DNA from: Isoetes taiwanensis
Lineage: Eukaryota; Streptophyta; Lycopodiopsida; Isoetales; Isoetaceae
Reading direction: 5' to 3'
DNA length: 64,000 bases
NCBI GenBank assembly: GCA_021234155.1
Contig: JAJEKV010000053.1
Coordinates: forward strand, 3,225,025 to 3,289,024
Position numbers and translations under genes: made by a program. Shown here piece after piece: positions 23,436 through 34,859 of this stretch (within the stretch, counting starts at the first letter, position 1; each line of letters begins with the position of its first letter). The notes below the pieces were generated by a model. That model made no database searches. It was not told the origin of the DNA and was given only the letters and a program-made list of their open reading frames with translations.

Positions 23436-25219
23436 TCTTTCGCTCATGATCATACTTTGTTTATTTTCAAGCATCTCCAAAAGTTTTCAAGCAAAAAAGA
23501 TTGTTCTACATCGACACTTTCTTCCTTCCTCATATCTGCCCATGTTTCGAAAAGGGGCACAAATGATTTGCGGCACAATAAGTTCTTACTTGTCACATTG
23601 GGTAGTTCTTATTTATCATGTTTGGGGGTTCATCATCCAGCCTGTTTTTGCTATCCATACTCTGTTCTGTGTAAACATTCAAGCCACAGGCGGTACAGTT
23701 ATGTTTTTTTGGGTGCAGACACAACCAGCACCAAATCTTGGTTCCATTTCGGCATAATCACATCGCATCCATGGGACTTTCGCTCCTCTCGCTCCTCTGA
23801 GTTCTGTTCGTTACTATCTGCAGTTCACCGATTCCAGTGCAACTTATCAAACAATTTTAGGGGTTTTTTTTGACACAGTTCTAGACAGACCCAATGTTAC
23901 GCATCTTCATAAAATTGTGTTCGAGTCTACACACAAGCCACCGTTTCGTTTTTACTCGAGGTGTCTTTCGGATTCAGCAGAAGGCTCCTTGATTTTGCAG
24001 TTGCATGGACAAGCAAACCACCCAAGAAGAGGCCCAACGGCTCTTCCACATGCATCTATCCTTTCTGAATCTCTGCAGAGTTTTGCTTTGAGCTATCACT
24101 TGCTGCAACGGTCTTAGCACATTTTTCAGCACCAGCAAGCAACAAATATTTCGATTCGTCCTTTTGATTCTTCACCGACACTTGCTTGGGATTTATTCTG
24201 ACATGCTGCACAGATCTGGACACCATAAGGTTAAAACCCCCATCAATTTTTGGAGCTTATGCAATTTTATCAGGCAGCCCAGCTCTTTACCTGCACAAAG
24301 GGGCCGGGCCTCTGTTCAATGGCCCATCTGTGGTAGTAATCATGCATATATCAGTGGCACCGCATCCTTTCACCGAGGATTCTTCTCTGATCCCCACTTT
24401 CACAGAATTTTAAGCTGCCTATTATTTAAATATCAGATGATTTTGCACAATCTGATACAAAGTCATTGGCTTCTCTCATTCCTCCAGTCACATCACAGAC
24501 ATCTCTGGTTTTGTCCACATCATAGCAGACCAGTAAAATCCGACGACATCTCTTGGAGCAGTATCACAGAAGCCATACTATCTCTTTACTGAAGTATTTT
24601 GGTGGCCAGAAATGCCCTCTTGCTACACAATCTTTCCACATATAATACCCTGGGAAAGCTTTTCAAATTGTGGCTTTCGCTGCAACCTAGAACCGCCCCT
24701 GTTTCTGCAGTCTTCATGTGCCTCTACCAATCGGCCACGCTCCACACTGCCACACTTCAACCTTCACAGCCTATGGTCTGGCGTGAGTCTAGCAAGCAGA
24801 GCATCCATGTTACAAATTTTGAAGGCGTTCCACCTGCTGCCATAGATCTACCACGGCCCACCTATTCGCACAAGAAATTCGGTATTGGCCATGTTTTTAT
24901 TCTTCTACAGAAATGCAAAGGGCTCTGTATTGATGCACGACGTCCATCAGCAAAGCAAATCCACCAGGAATACCACAAAGCCAGACCTTTTCCACAAAGA
25001 TACCTTGGCTGCGAAACGAGTTCTGAGACTCCATATCGCGCACATGAATCTAATTGAGTGTTTTCCGCGGAAATCAAACCGCCCCCCGGCCGCGGGCGTG
25101 ATCTCTTAATCGCCACGGATGCATGGCCTTGAAAAATGCCGGGCTCGTTTTACATTTATTCCGATACATTTGCAACACTCATACAGCTTCATGCCACTCA
25201 GGGCAACGGAATTCTAAGG

Positions 25220-26130
25220 ACCCACGGCCTACCAAGTTTTATAGTAACCATTCATCACGGCGTGGCACAATTTCTGCTGCCCAACCTTCACGTTAATCTC
25301 CACGGCCCTTTGGCGTGGGAAACTTCTTTGCTTCACGGCCTGTCACGGCATGGTCAATTTCTTCAATCACAGCGTCAGAGACCCCACGGCCATCACGGCG
25401 TGGCTTCTCAGACCTTCAAACCATTACGGCATGGCCTCTCTGCCATCAGAACCTCTTCCCGTCATATCACCAATCTCTTCCGTCAGATCACACCAGAGAC
25501 CCCACGGCCCCTCACGGCGTGGCCTCAAGCACCTCAAGGCAAACATCAGAGCTCCACGGCCCCTCACGGCGTGGCCTCAGCACCTCAAGGCAAACATCAG
25601 AGCTCCACGGCCCATCACGGCGTGGACTCTCCCACGGCAAAACCTTCAACATGGCCCACGGCCCATCACGGCGTGAGTCAGCTTCGAGTTCAAAACCTGC
25701 ACAGCGTGGGATGTCTGCGGCCTTCCACGGCGCGTGTTAAAAATTTCAAGCCCACGATTCAACACACGGCCCCACGGCGTGGCACAATTTGCTTTTCTTC
25801 CATGGCCTTTCATGGCGTGACTCCATCAAACCCCACGGCCCATCCCTTGGCGTGGAACATTTCTCTCATGTCAACACATTGTCATGCTCTTTTTTAACAA
25901 CATCCTTTATGATTTTCTTTCCTAGAGAGAATTTGACACTTGAATATTCCACATGGTCCACATTTTTTGTGTTTTTCACCCCTTCTCGTGTGAAGCCGTT
26001 TTTTCACATACCAGAATATTTAGTCCTACCATTATGCCTTTGGAGGTAAATTTCATGCAACTATGACTTCAAACATCATGGCCCAATGGCGTGAGTTCAA
26101 CCATCTGTCACGGCCCCTCACGGCGTGACT
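25220..26130 (+). repeat. Array of CACGGCC...GGCGTGG motifs in element A
   Basis: A module close to CACGGCCCMTCACGGCGTGG occurs about a dozen times, complete or partial. The CCACG start and CGTGG end can pair, so each module is a potential small hairpin. Three modules at about 25503-25625 recur with a spacing of 51-52 bases, including a shared spacer (CACCTCAAGGCAAACATCAG). Frames through the array give repetitive peptides (HGVAS, HGPSRRG) in all three phases. That suggests the DNA or RNA motif, not a protein, is what repeats. Confidence 0.85.
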
Positions 26131-26994
26131 TCGAGCACAACTTTCGATCAACTTTTGACGCAAGAAGCATCTTGAGCATATTTTTGGCACATTTTGGGGG
26201 ACGCCTCATCTTTTGCCGCATTCTTGGAGATCTTCTTTGCACCCTTGTACCAACAAACCTCACACAGCCAGCATGTGTAGGTCCTTTTTTTCAGCAACCT
26301 TTCCTCAACATTTAAGCTTACCTCATCGACCCAAATGCAGGGCGTTTGAGAGACAACTTTTTCAATCCGTCTCGGCCGTCCATAATACATGGCGGTTGAG
26401 CCTCTTTCAAGTTCAATCAATGGCGTGACGATGACTTATGGCCTTCCGCCCCTTCAATTTCAACTCCTTCAAGTTCAACTATCTGCTCAAACTCATTCAA
26501 GTTCCATAAATGGCGTGAAGATGACTTAGGGCCTTCCGCCCCTTCAATCACTTATGTTTCAACTCTTTCAAGTTTCAACTCTTTCAAGTTCAACTCCTTG
26601 TTTCAACTTTTCAAGTTCAACAATGGCGTGAAGATGACTTAGGGCCTTCCGCCCCTTCAACAATTTTTGTTTCCTCATTTTTGTTCAGCTCATTACAAGA
26701 CACTTTGATTGGCGCATGTATTCGGAGCTAAGTGGCAAGCTCTATGAGAAGTGGTGACAGCCTTCTCAACATTAGATTTGACTTCCATGGATTTAAAGGA
26801 GCTCGTGGCAAGCTCAAGAGAAGTGGTGACAGCCTTCTCAATCTCTCATGACTTTTGTACTTCATCGACATTGGCATTTTTCGGTCAAGAATTTTCGGCG
26901 ACATTATCGTTACCTCCCTTCACTTTGGACATTGTTGTACATGTTTAACCTGATGTTATAAAGGTTCTACATGGTTTGGTTTGGTGGGGGGGAG

Positions 26995-27450
26995 TGTTAG
27001 CCCTTTGGGCTAAACATATGTATGAGTGGCATAGGCCACATGTATTTATCACATTGGACCACTTGATCTAGGGCCCAGATTTAGCCCACATATATGGTAG
27101 GTGGCATAGGCCACATGTATTTGTCATATTGGACCCCACAATCTATGGCCCAGATTTAGCCTAGATTTGTGGTAGGTGAGATGTCAGTTAGGGTTAGGGT
27201 TAGGGTTTTGCTCTACTATTTAGAGAGAGCATTTCCTCTCATTGTTTAGGTTTTTGCTCACGTTTTGGAGCACCTCCTTTTGGAGCATCAATATGATTCT
27301 GTTTTGTTCATTCTTTGCTTTGTTCTTGTTCTTGGAGTTTCTTCCTACCTTCTTTTGTTGATCCATGAGCATTTGTGGCAGCCTTGTGGCATCCGTGATC
27401 ATGGACTGGCTTTGCTGCAAGGTGTATGCCAAGAACCCCAAAGTTCAACA
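26995..27450 (+). repeat. Element A 3' LTR with preceding purine tract
   Basis: A 456-bp LTR near-identical to the 5' copy, preceded at 26984-26994 by a GGTGGGGGGGAG-like purine tract that would prime plus-strand synthesis. It is followed by target duplication AAGAA. Confidence 0.95.
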
Positions 27451-28040
27451 AAGAAATTCATATGAAATGGCATGGCGCCATTTGCTTGGTAGATTGCTTA
27501 TCTGATAAGCAAACTACCAAGCAAATGGCGCCATGACGCCATTTGCCCACGAGTTGCTCGATATGTCCTAATTAGCAAATGGCTTGACCATAGTCGCCAC
27601 TATAACCAGTTCACGATCAAATGGCGCCATTGCTTGCTAGAATGCCCAGTAGGATATGTTCATTGGGCTTATTGACACCCATCTATGAAGCAGTCTAAAC
27701 AAATGGCGCCATGGTGCCATTTGCATATGAACTGGTTATAATGGCGACTATGGTTAAGCCATTTGCCATTAGGACAAATCGAGCAAAGCTTTGGCAAATG
27801 GCCATGCCATTTGCCAACAACAAGACTCCCTAAAGTAAGCTAACAGGCATCCAAATGGCGCCATTTGCCAATAACAAGACTCCCTAAAGTAAGCTAACAG
27901 GCATCCAAATGGCGCCATGCCAACAACAAGACTACCTAAAGTAAGCTAATAGGCATCCAACATGGCGCCATTTGCCAACAACAAGACGACCTAAAGTAAG
28001 CTAACAGGCATCCAAATGGCGCGGTGGCACCATTTGAAAC
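27451..28040. repeat. Palindrome-rich region, middle part
   Basis: ATGGCGCCAT sites lie at 27472, 27525, 27621, 27703, 27855, 27909 and 27962. A near-perfect hairpin occupies 27472-27534 (31-bp arms, one mismatch, one-base centre). A second inverted repeat has arms of about 63 bp at 27549-27611 and 27725-27788. From 27811 to 28020 a unit of about 53 bp (AACAAGACTCCCTAAAGTAA plus CAGGCATCC and the palindrome) is repeated four times. Confidence 0.9.
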
Positions 28041-28074
28041 AAACAAACAAGAAACCATGCTAGTAGATGACATA

Positions 28075-28230
28075 CCTGTGCCTAGCAGGGTGCTAGCCGC
28101 TGTCTCCACAGCCTGAGGAGCTCCAGGTTTGTCGATTTCCATTTCGAGCGCTTTGATTTTTGCCCGGAAACTGGTGTCCTTCTCGAAGAGGTGAGGCGCT
28201 GAACTCTAGAGATTAGGCGCCAGAAAACAC
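28075..28230 (-). CDS. Candidate internal exon, unknown gene
   Basis: On the minus strand a T-rich tract and CAG (about 28230) or TAG (about 28206) are followed by a frame reading HLFEKDTSFRAKIKALEMEI and KPGAPQAVETAASTLLGTG. It ends at a strong donor (CACAG before GTATGT, 28075). It might be an upstream exon of the unrecognised minus-strand gene at 19.7-22.1 kb, with element A lying in the intron between, but no direct link can be shown. Confidence 0.35.
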
Positions 28231-28530
28231 TGAAAAAAGAGGCAAAAAAAGGGTTGCACGAGGCGCTGGGCGCTAGGCGCTGGGCGCTGGCGGCTAGGTT
28301 CGAGGCGCTGAGAGCTGGAATAACTTGCGACAAAAGCAAATGAGGTCCTCCAGAAACAATGACCTAACTAACTACATCGGGATTTGAAATTCTGGCCGCT
28401 GGCGGTCTGCTGTACCACAGGCGGCCAACTAGGGCCCGTGGCGGTTCAGGCGCCCATACCCGCCCAGCCGCCCATGCCTGCCCATGCCCGTGGCAGTCCA
28501 GGCGCCCATGCCCGCCCATGCCCGCCCAAA
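28180..28530. repeat. GC-rich short repeats (GGCGCT and CGCCCATGCC)
   Basis: 28255-28310 repeats AGGCGCTGGGCGCT-like words. 28380-28530 repeats CGCCCATGCCCGCC and GGCGG-rich words. It stands out from its AT-rich surroundings. No RNA gene or protein is recognised. Confidence 0.6.
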
Positions 28531-28785
28531 TTTGAACTTTCAAATTCCTAAATTTCCCGCCCTTCTGCCCGCCCGCCCATATTTGAACATAAATTAAAAA
28601 ATCTCACCCGTAATTTGATCTTGAATTTGCCACCTGTGCAAATTTTAACATAAAATTCAAAATTCACGCTCGTAATTTGAAATTTGACTGCCACCTGTGC
28701 AAATTTGAATCGTCCGCTTATTTTAAAATTGTACTTTGCATTTAAAGCTTTGTCTTTGTCGCCGTTCTCCCTCTTAAGGTGACCA

Positions 28786-28935
28786 TGGTACGACGCTTTC
28801 GAATCCGCCTGCTCGTTTCAGCTGCCGCTCGCATAAGGCGCGCGTCTTTTCTCAGGCGCCTAGGCAGAAACTTTGCAAGGCGCATGCATGCTGTCAGGCA
28901 CTTTCTTCTTGGCGCTCACAGAAATCCCAGGTGAG
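28786..28935 (+). CDS. Small arginine-rich frame, possible first exon
   Basis: An ATG at 28786 opens a frame of about 49 codons (MVRRFRIRLLVSAAARIRRA to the stop at 28935). It is rich in R and A, and a plausible donor (CCCAG before GTGAGC) lies at its end. It lies upstream of, and in the same direction as, the transposase-like gene, so it could be its first exon. GC-rich DNA also opens such arginine-rich frames by chance. Confidence 0.25.
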
Positions 28936-29299
28936 CCATCCTCCAGCTATAGGCGATTTCAGTTCTCAATGACTCCCAGTTCTTCAAGGCGCAGTGTGAA
29001 TTCATATCAGCCATCCTCCAACCTATTTTTCTAGTTCCATCTACTGCTCCAGTACAACATATCGCTATGGATCTATCTAATATCAAGTAAGTCCACTATT
29101 TCTGGTAGGAATTATGTTCTATTGTTGTCATGTATATACCGTCTTCATATTATGCTGAAATACATACTTAAGAACCTTGGTTTCAATTGTAAAGTTGGCA
29201 TGGGGTGCCAGTGTTATGCATGACTGCTCTTATTGACACATATACAGCAATGGGAGCAAGAATGCATAACATAGGCACCTCGTGTAGATTTTGTGATGG

Positions 29300-29665
29300 A
29301 GCTGAGCCAAATCGCGCCATCGCGCCATAAATTTGAAATGTTGAAAACTTGTATCAAATGGCGCCAGGGCGCCATTTTGTTCCAAACACCCCTAAAGTGG
29401 TGTATTGGTCTAAATAACGCCATGGCGCCATTTCTTTTCAACGTACATCAAGGTGTGCAGTTGAGCCATTTAGTTCCAAAAAATTTATTTTGGTTTAAAT
29501 TTGGAGCCAATGGTCGAAATGGTGAACACTTGGATCAAATGGCGCCATGGCGCCATTTTGTTTCGAATTTGAAACAAAATGGCGCCATGGCGCCATTTGA
29601 TCCAAGTGTTCACCATTCGACCAAATGGCGCCTGGCTCCAAATTTACACCAAAATTTATTTTTTT
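29300..29665. repeat. Palindrome-rich region, right part, with large inverted repeat
   Basis: ATGGCGCCAT occurs at 29422, 29539, 29547, 29579 and 29587. The last four sit in an inverted repeat of about 185 bp (29480-29664). Its arms of about 90 bp are almost fully complementary except for a small insertion near 29625, and the centre (GAATTT) is near 29567. A transcript would fold into one long hairpin. Confidence 0.9.
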
Positions 29666-29757
29666 GTACTAAATGGTGCCATTTTTGCTTGTTTATTGCT
29701 TGTTTTTCGTCTAATTCATATGTTCTAAAAAGTGTCACCTTGCTTAATTGAAACAGG

Positions 29758-29970
29758 TTCAATTTTCCTCTGTACAACCTATTCGTCGGAAGGACAATTG
29801 TTGCCCGGGGCCATATTTTGAATAGAACCACTCTTCATGGCAAGGAAATAGATCCTTTAAATGTAGCAATTGAGGTCACGGAGTCCGTGATCCCATCGAT
29901 GGAGCTTCCAGTCCCCTGTGGAAGGGCAGATAACATTGGTGAAGCAGTAGGCACATTAAGAGGGATGTAA
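29758..29970 (+). pseudogene. Likely exon of the transposase-like gene
   Basis: After a T-rich tract and AAACAG (29757) a frame reads FNFPLYNLFVGRTIVARGH, then TLHGKEIDPLNVAIEVTESV and GRADNIGEAVGTLRGM, up to a stop at 29968. The pattern 'G-ARG-LHGKEI-P-V-V' and 'IGEAVGT' recalls a C-terminal domain seen in plant transposon-associated proteins (En/Spm Ptta-type or DUF8039). That assignment is from memory and tentative. Confidence 0.4.
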
Positions 29971-30020
29971 AACATGTTGAGTGCCCTTCAAGTGAAGATA
30001 CGTCTTCAACATCCCTCAAT

Positions 30021-32617
30021 TTGCACTCTTCAGAAGAGGCTTCATCTAGTAGTCCACCATCTGTCAGTAGCCCGCCGGACATCAGTTTCACTGCTCACTG
30101 TGGTGAACCAAGCAACATAGCAACAAATGAAGAAGACGAGATAGTAGAGGAAATTGGAGGTCATGAGAATCTAGGTGCCCGTCTTGGTCTCAGGTTGTTT
30201 AAGCCTGAAGATGAGACAGTCTACTACGCCAGAACAGATCTACTTGGTTTGCCATGCTACATTCTTCACTCCTGCATTGGATCTAAATATTCGGAGGCGA
30301 ATATAGTCTTTAGTGCGCTATAGACGATGAGTTCTTGGGTGTATCAAAGGTCGGGCTTTCGGTGGGTAACATAATAGATCCAACGTGGAACCAAAATATG
30401 AGGTCATGTCATGCTTGTGCTGAGAGGCCTCGAGCTAATAGTCTAATATCCTGGGAGACCCGAGATGTTTTGCTTCGTGATGGTAGGACAGTTTCACAAC
30501 ATTTACAAGCTCGAGCTGCTCTCGAACAGGATGACTTAGAAGTTGAGTGCTTGGAAGCTGATGTTGAGAAGCAATTCAAGAGGAAAAGGAAATATACATA
30601 TGTAAAGAGGGTCAGGAGGGAACCAAAGGGGGATAGCAAGGAGGAGAGGATGTGTGCTTCCAAGTCAGTCAAGAGTGCTCTAAAATCAACATGTTGCAAG
30701 GATGAATGTGTCCAAAAACTGAGCCGAGAGCAAGTATGTGCCTTAAGAAAAGAATTTTATTCTCAAACAAGCAGTGCCAGGATTACGCTTGTTTTTGATG
30801 TGTTGAGTGTAACTTATACAGGGCAGTCAGAGGCGAAAGTAGTGGTCTCTGGAATGGAGTGGAGTGCTGTCAATTCGCATGGCGCGTGGCTTTAGAAGTT
30901 GCTCAGTCTACATTTTATAGTTGGAGGAAGAGGTTCGAGTTAGGTGGAAAACGGGCGGAGCATGGTAATACAGGCTCTAAGAAGCCTAGATCTGTGATAC
31001 TAGCTACAGAAAGTGTGTTTGATACCTTCATTAGTGAGAATGCGGAGAGCATTCCACATAGAAGCAAAAAAGGAAAGGATGATATAAGGGAGAATATTCG
31101 CAAACTTCCTTCCATCCTTAATAAGAAGAGCATACATAAGGAAATGGGTGCCGTGGTGGAAGAATTGACAGGAAAGAGTGTAACCTTGCCCTCTTTTTAC
31201 AATATTTGGAAGAAAGAGTTTCCAGACGTCAGCATAGAAAAAAATACAGCATTCTCCAAGTGTAACATATGTGTAGTCATCAAGCAGAAATTGGAAAGGA
31301 CAAAAGATACAAGGGAGAGGCGCAACCTTTCAATTCAACGGCGGGCATATATGTTGGAACAACGTTCCTGTAGGAGTCAATATTGGCATTGGCGTGCATT
31401 ATCACATCGTTCACCAGAAAGTCACCTTTGCATAATACATGATAAGATGGATCAGGTCAAAACACTCACACCAAGAAGTCACCATCTCGCAAAGTCTGTT
31501 TGGAGAGGAGATCGCTTGAAGAGCAGCTTGACAGGAGCATTGACACATGGTCATGGTGGACGGGCTTATGGTCGTTTCTCTCTTGATCTTTGGAAAGATG
31601 ACTCAAACTTTCATGTTGGATCACTTTCTCGGATCCTACACTATCTTAAGTTGCCGGACGAAGACAAGTGTGGTGATCTGTGCGGAAGCAGAACTACAGA
31701 TTGCAAATTGATGCAAGCCCTAAAAGACACTCGACCACTGCAGCATAAGCTAGCGCAGACACAAGAGATGATGCCTTCATCTTCTAGTGCCTACTTAGAA
31801 GGCTTCAATCCTCTTCCTCGAAATCTCTACTTACAGTTGGATAATGCATCGGGTCAAAATAAAAATAGATATGTGTTCTCCTACCTCTCTTATTTGACAT
31901 GGCTTAAGGTATTCGATGAGATTCAGGTTGGCTTCATGATGGTTGGGCACACTCGTGACGATATTGATGCATTGTTTGGGAACTTTTCGACGTTAATGAG
32001 TTCATCGGATGCTCTAACTTTGCCTGAGTTGCTTTACTTGTTTACCAAGTGCAATGCAAAGTCTCCTGTTCCATATTTTGTGGATGAAGTTCCAGATTGG
32101 AAAGGCTTTGTCAAGGGATATATCCCTGATAAAGGACAACGTCTAACAGGCCATACCGACCCATTGCTATTCCGATTTAAAATGGATGGGAAATGGCCCA
32201 TTATGCAATATAAGATGCAGCCAACCCATAAAGAGTGGATTCCAGAAAAAGGAATAAGAATGTGGAGGGAGGATGAACATGGTGCCTAAAAATATCCCTC
32301 CAAGGAAGACATTGAAAGATCTCCCTGACCTGTCAGACAGCATCAGCAAGTACATAGCATTATGGAATTCCTTCTGCAAAAATAAAGAAGATAGTGTGTT
32401 TGCACGACAGTACAAAGGAACTATGGATTACTGGAACGAGATTCTTTTATGTTTGGAAGATGTATCTCTTGGACGACCTCAAAATGATACCTTTGGTTGC
32501 GTACAAGGCAAGAACCTCTACAAGCTGCCTTTACTCCAGAGGTCGATGAAGCCGCTGTGCTTATAAGACCTTTGCCTACGTATTGTGGGCCAGCAGATGG
32601 GTGTCCAGTGTTACTAT
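30021..32617 (+). pseudogene. DDE-transposase-like gene, DUF7869 type, 5' and core part
   Basis: Blocks in order are an acidic N-terminal region (30021-30320), a basic stretch, and a cysteine block typical of this group (CCKDECVQKLSREQVCALRK, about 30697-30760). Then come EHGNTGSKKPR, a Cys pair (KCNICVVIKQ) and the core. Candidate catalytic acids are in IHDKMDQ (Asp at 31441), LQLDNASGQNKNRYVF (Asp at 31840) and VGHTRDDIDALF (Asp at 31957). DUF7869 proteins are widespread in plants and other eukaryotes and look transposon-derived; cut-and-paste activity is inferred from the DDE-like layout. The frame is broken by a stop at 30321, a shift at the tandem GGAGT-GGAGT at 30856-30865, a shift at about 32285 and another near 32500. 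The 3' end is cut off by element B at 32618 and resumes at 36973. Confidence 0.78.
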
Positions 32618-33065
32618 TGTTAGCCCTTTGGGCTAAACATATGTATGAGTGGCATAGGCCACATGTATTCATCACATTGGACCACTTGATCTAGGGCCCA
32701 GATTTAGCCCATATATATGGTAGGTGGCATATGCCACATGTATTTGTCATATTGGACCCCACAATCTATGGCCCAGATTTAGCCTAGATCTGTGGACGGT
32801 GAGATGTCAGTTAGGGTTAGGGTTTTGCTCTACTATTTAGAGAGAGCATTTCCTCTCATTGTTTAGGTTTTCGCTCACGTTTTGGAGCACCTCCTTTTGG
32901 AGCATCAATATGATTCAGTTTTGTTCATTCTTTGCTTTGTTCTTGTTCTTGGAGTTTCTTCCCACATTCTTTTGTTGATCCATGAGCATTTGTGGCAGCC
33001 TTGTAGCATCCGGCAGTCATGGACTGCTGCTGCAAGGTGTATGCCAAGAACCCCAAAGTTCAACA
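32618..33065 (+). repeat. Element B 5' LTR
   Basis: A 448-bp LTR, TGTTAGCCC...TTCAACA. The primer site TGGCGCCTCATGCCGGGGTC follows at 33067-33086, identical to that of element A. Confidence 0.95.
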
Positions 33066-34859
33066 CTGGCGCCTCATGCCGGGGTCTGTTTCGCTCATGA
33101 TCAATCTTTTGTTTTCATTTCAAGCATCTCCAAAAGTTTTTCAGCAAAAAAAATTGGTTATACATCGACACTTTTGGGGTTTTTATCTCTGATATTTGGC
33201 CACTGTTCCTTTTAGAAAGAGGCTAACATGACAGCAGGTGGTACGTTTCTTTCTCTTATTTAACGTTGCTTATTGTTTGGAAAAGCAAGAAACACTGGAA
33301 GAGGATCAACGGCTCTTCCACATGTGATTCTCGCTGAGGCTCTGTTTTTGCACAGAGTTTCAATGGCACCTGTTACAGACGAACACCATTTTGCTCGGTT
33401 TCTTCAACACTTCGCTCTTCATCGAAATATTTTTCCATATTCTATTATATTATATGTCCATCGTTCCAGGCAGATAGTTCACAAACAGAATGCCAAAGCT
33501 CCCACGGCTCTTCTCCTTGTATACTTGGCCATATTTTTTTCATGACTTTGAAGCTCTGTTCTTTACAGAGTTTTCTAGACCTGCATCGCTTTGGTATCTG
33601 TCTTCTTCATCGACATATTTTTGGCATTCTTATATCTCCTGTTTGCCCACAAGCCGGAAGAGGCAGAGCAAACAACACAATGTTTTAGCAGGTATGGCCT
33701 TGCTTTTGCAAATGCAAGCCACAATGACATTCTATCTGTGCAGAGTTTCAATCTCTTGCCTTCTCTTCCAAAATCAGCATTCCTAACGGAGCAATACAAG
33801 GAAATCCAGAACTTTTTGGTCCTGGCTTAAAGATGCCCAACGACACAGCATGCAGTCTTTCTTAATCGTTCCTCTGGCTGCCGGACTTTTCCTAGACGCA
33901 ATCTCAGGAGATGCCCTGCGGATCTCCAGTAAGTGACGGCTCGTCTCAACATGAGAGGCCCATAGGCTCTCTACAGGACTCTACCTCTTCAAAACAAGGA
34001 GCAAAACCAGCTCTGCTTTCGTTGGCAATTTTCTAGAGTTACCGGCTGCAGTTGGGCTTTAACAGCCCCATCATTTTTGACGCTTGGAAAATTTATCAGG
34101 CAGCCCAGCTCCTTTTACACAAGCACAGCAGAGGCTCTGTTCAAAGGCACATTCTTTGGAGTAATTGTTTCCGCCAATCATGGCTATATCAATGGCATTG
34201 CAACAATCTGAGACATTTTTCAACAATATGATCCCAGCTATTTGGCTTTCTCACGACTCACCTTAATCATCAGAGCATCAGCGTTTTTGCAAGCCCTTCT
34301 TTGCACACAAAATCAAAATCACATGGTTCCTCTTTTTCTCCCAGCTCAGAGATTGTTTCTGCTGAGCATTCATGGCCAGATCTTCAAGACATCTGCAAAT
34401 ATCACATGCAATGACTTTTGGCATTCTAAATGCAGCAAAACAGCATTCAGGGACAGCCTATTTGCACAAGGAGTAAAAATATTTTATGCCGCATCAAAGA
34501 CACAAGGCGTGTTAAGTAGCTGCTTCGTCTGCGATATCCGTAGCCGGCTCCCCTGTAGCCACCGACGTCTCAACCTAGACATCATGAATTGATTTGCCAT
34601 ATCCGGCATCACACAGGCAGCAACTTCTCGCGGCAGATACTTGGCTCTGCAATTTTCTTATCCCAGACTGTGGCTGCCCCAAAACCAATCAGATGAACTA
34701 AAACAGCGCAAGCACCAGATTTTTTTCAGCAGCCCTTTTCCGCCAGCTCGTGACTCCAACTTTTTGAAGCAAGGCTCTGGTTAACGGTCTATCTCTGGAG
34801 CATGGCATGCCCCAACAAGATCATCCGGAAACAAAACCTCTGCACACAAAACTTCCGTT

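Larger units (their letters stand above)
22961..27450 (+). mobile_element. Non-autonomous LTR retrotransposon, element A
   Basis: The element is complete and 4490 bp long. LTRs lie at 22961-23414 and 26995-27450. Both start TGTTAGCCC and end AAGTTCAACA. The 5-bp target duplication AAGAA is at 22956-22960 and 27451-27455. A primer site lies just inside the 5' LTR and a purine tract just before the 3' LTR, giving plus orientation. The inside (3.56 kb) shows no gag, protease, RT or integrase motif, so the element must be mobilised in trans. Its notable feature is an array of CACGGCC...GGCGTGG hairpin motifs at 25220-26130. The few LTR differences (single bases plus a small change near 27395) indicate a fairly young insertion. 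Confidence 0.94.

Noticed and set aside
23331-23873. 180-codon frame starting in the 5' LTR of element A
   Set aside because: It begins within the LTR and crosses the primer site. It shows no gag-like blocks and is not preserved in element B.
25136-25897. 253-codon open frame with HGVAS and HGPSRRG repeats
   Set aside because: The repeats come from the CACGGCC...GGCGTGG DNA array and appear in all three frames. No protein family or start context supports a gene.
22071-29665. CRISPR-like or tRNA-like arrays
   Set aside because: The repeats are palindromic words in a plant nuclear context with irregular spacing. There are no spacer-repeat regularity, cas genes or tRNA folds.
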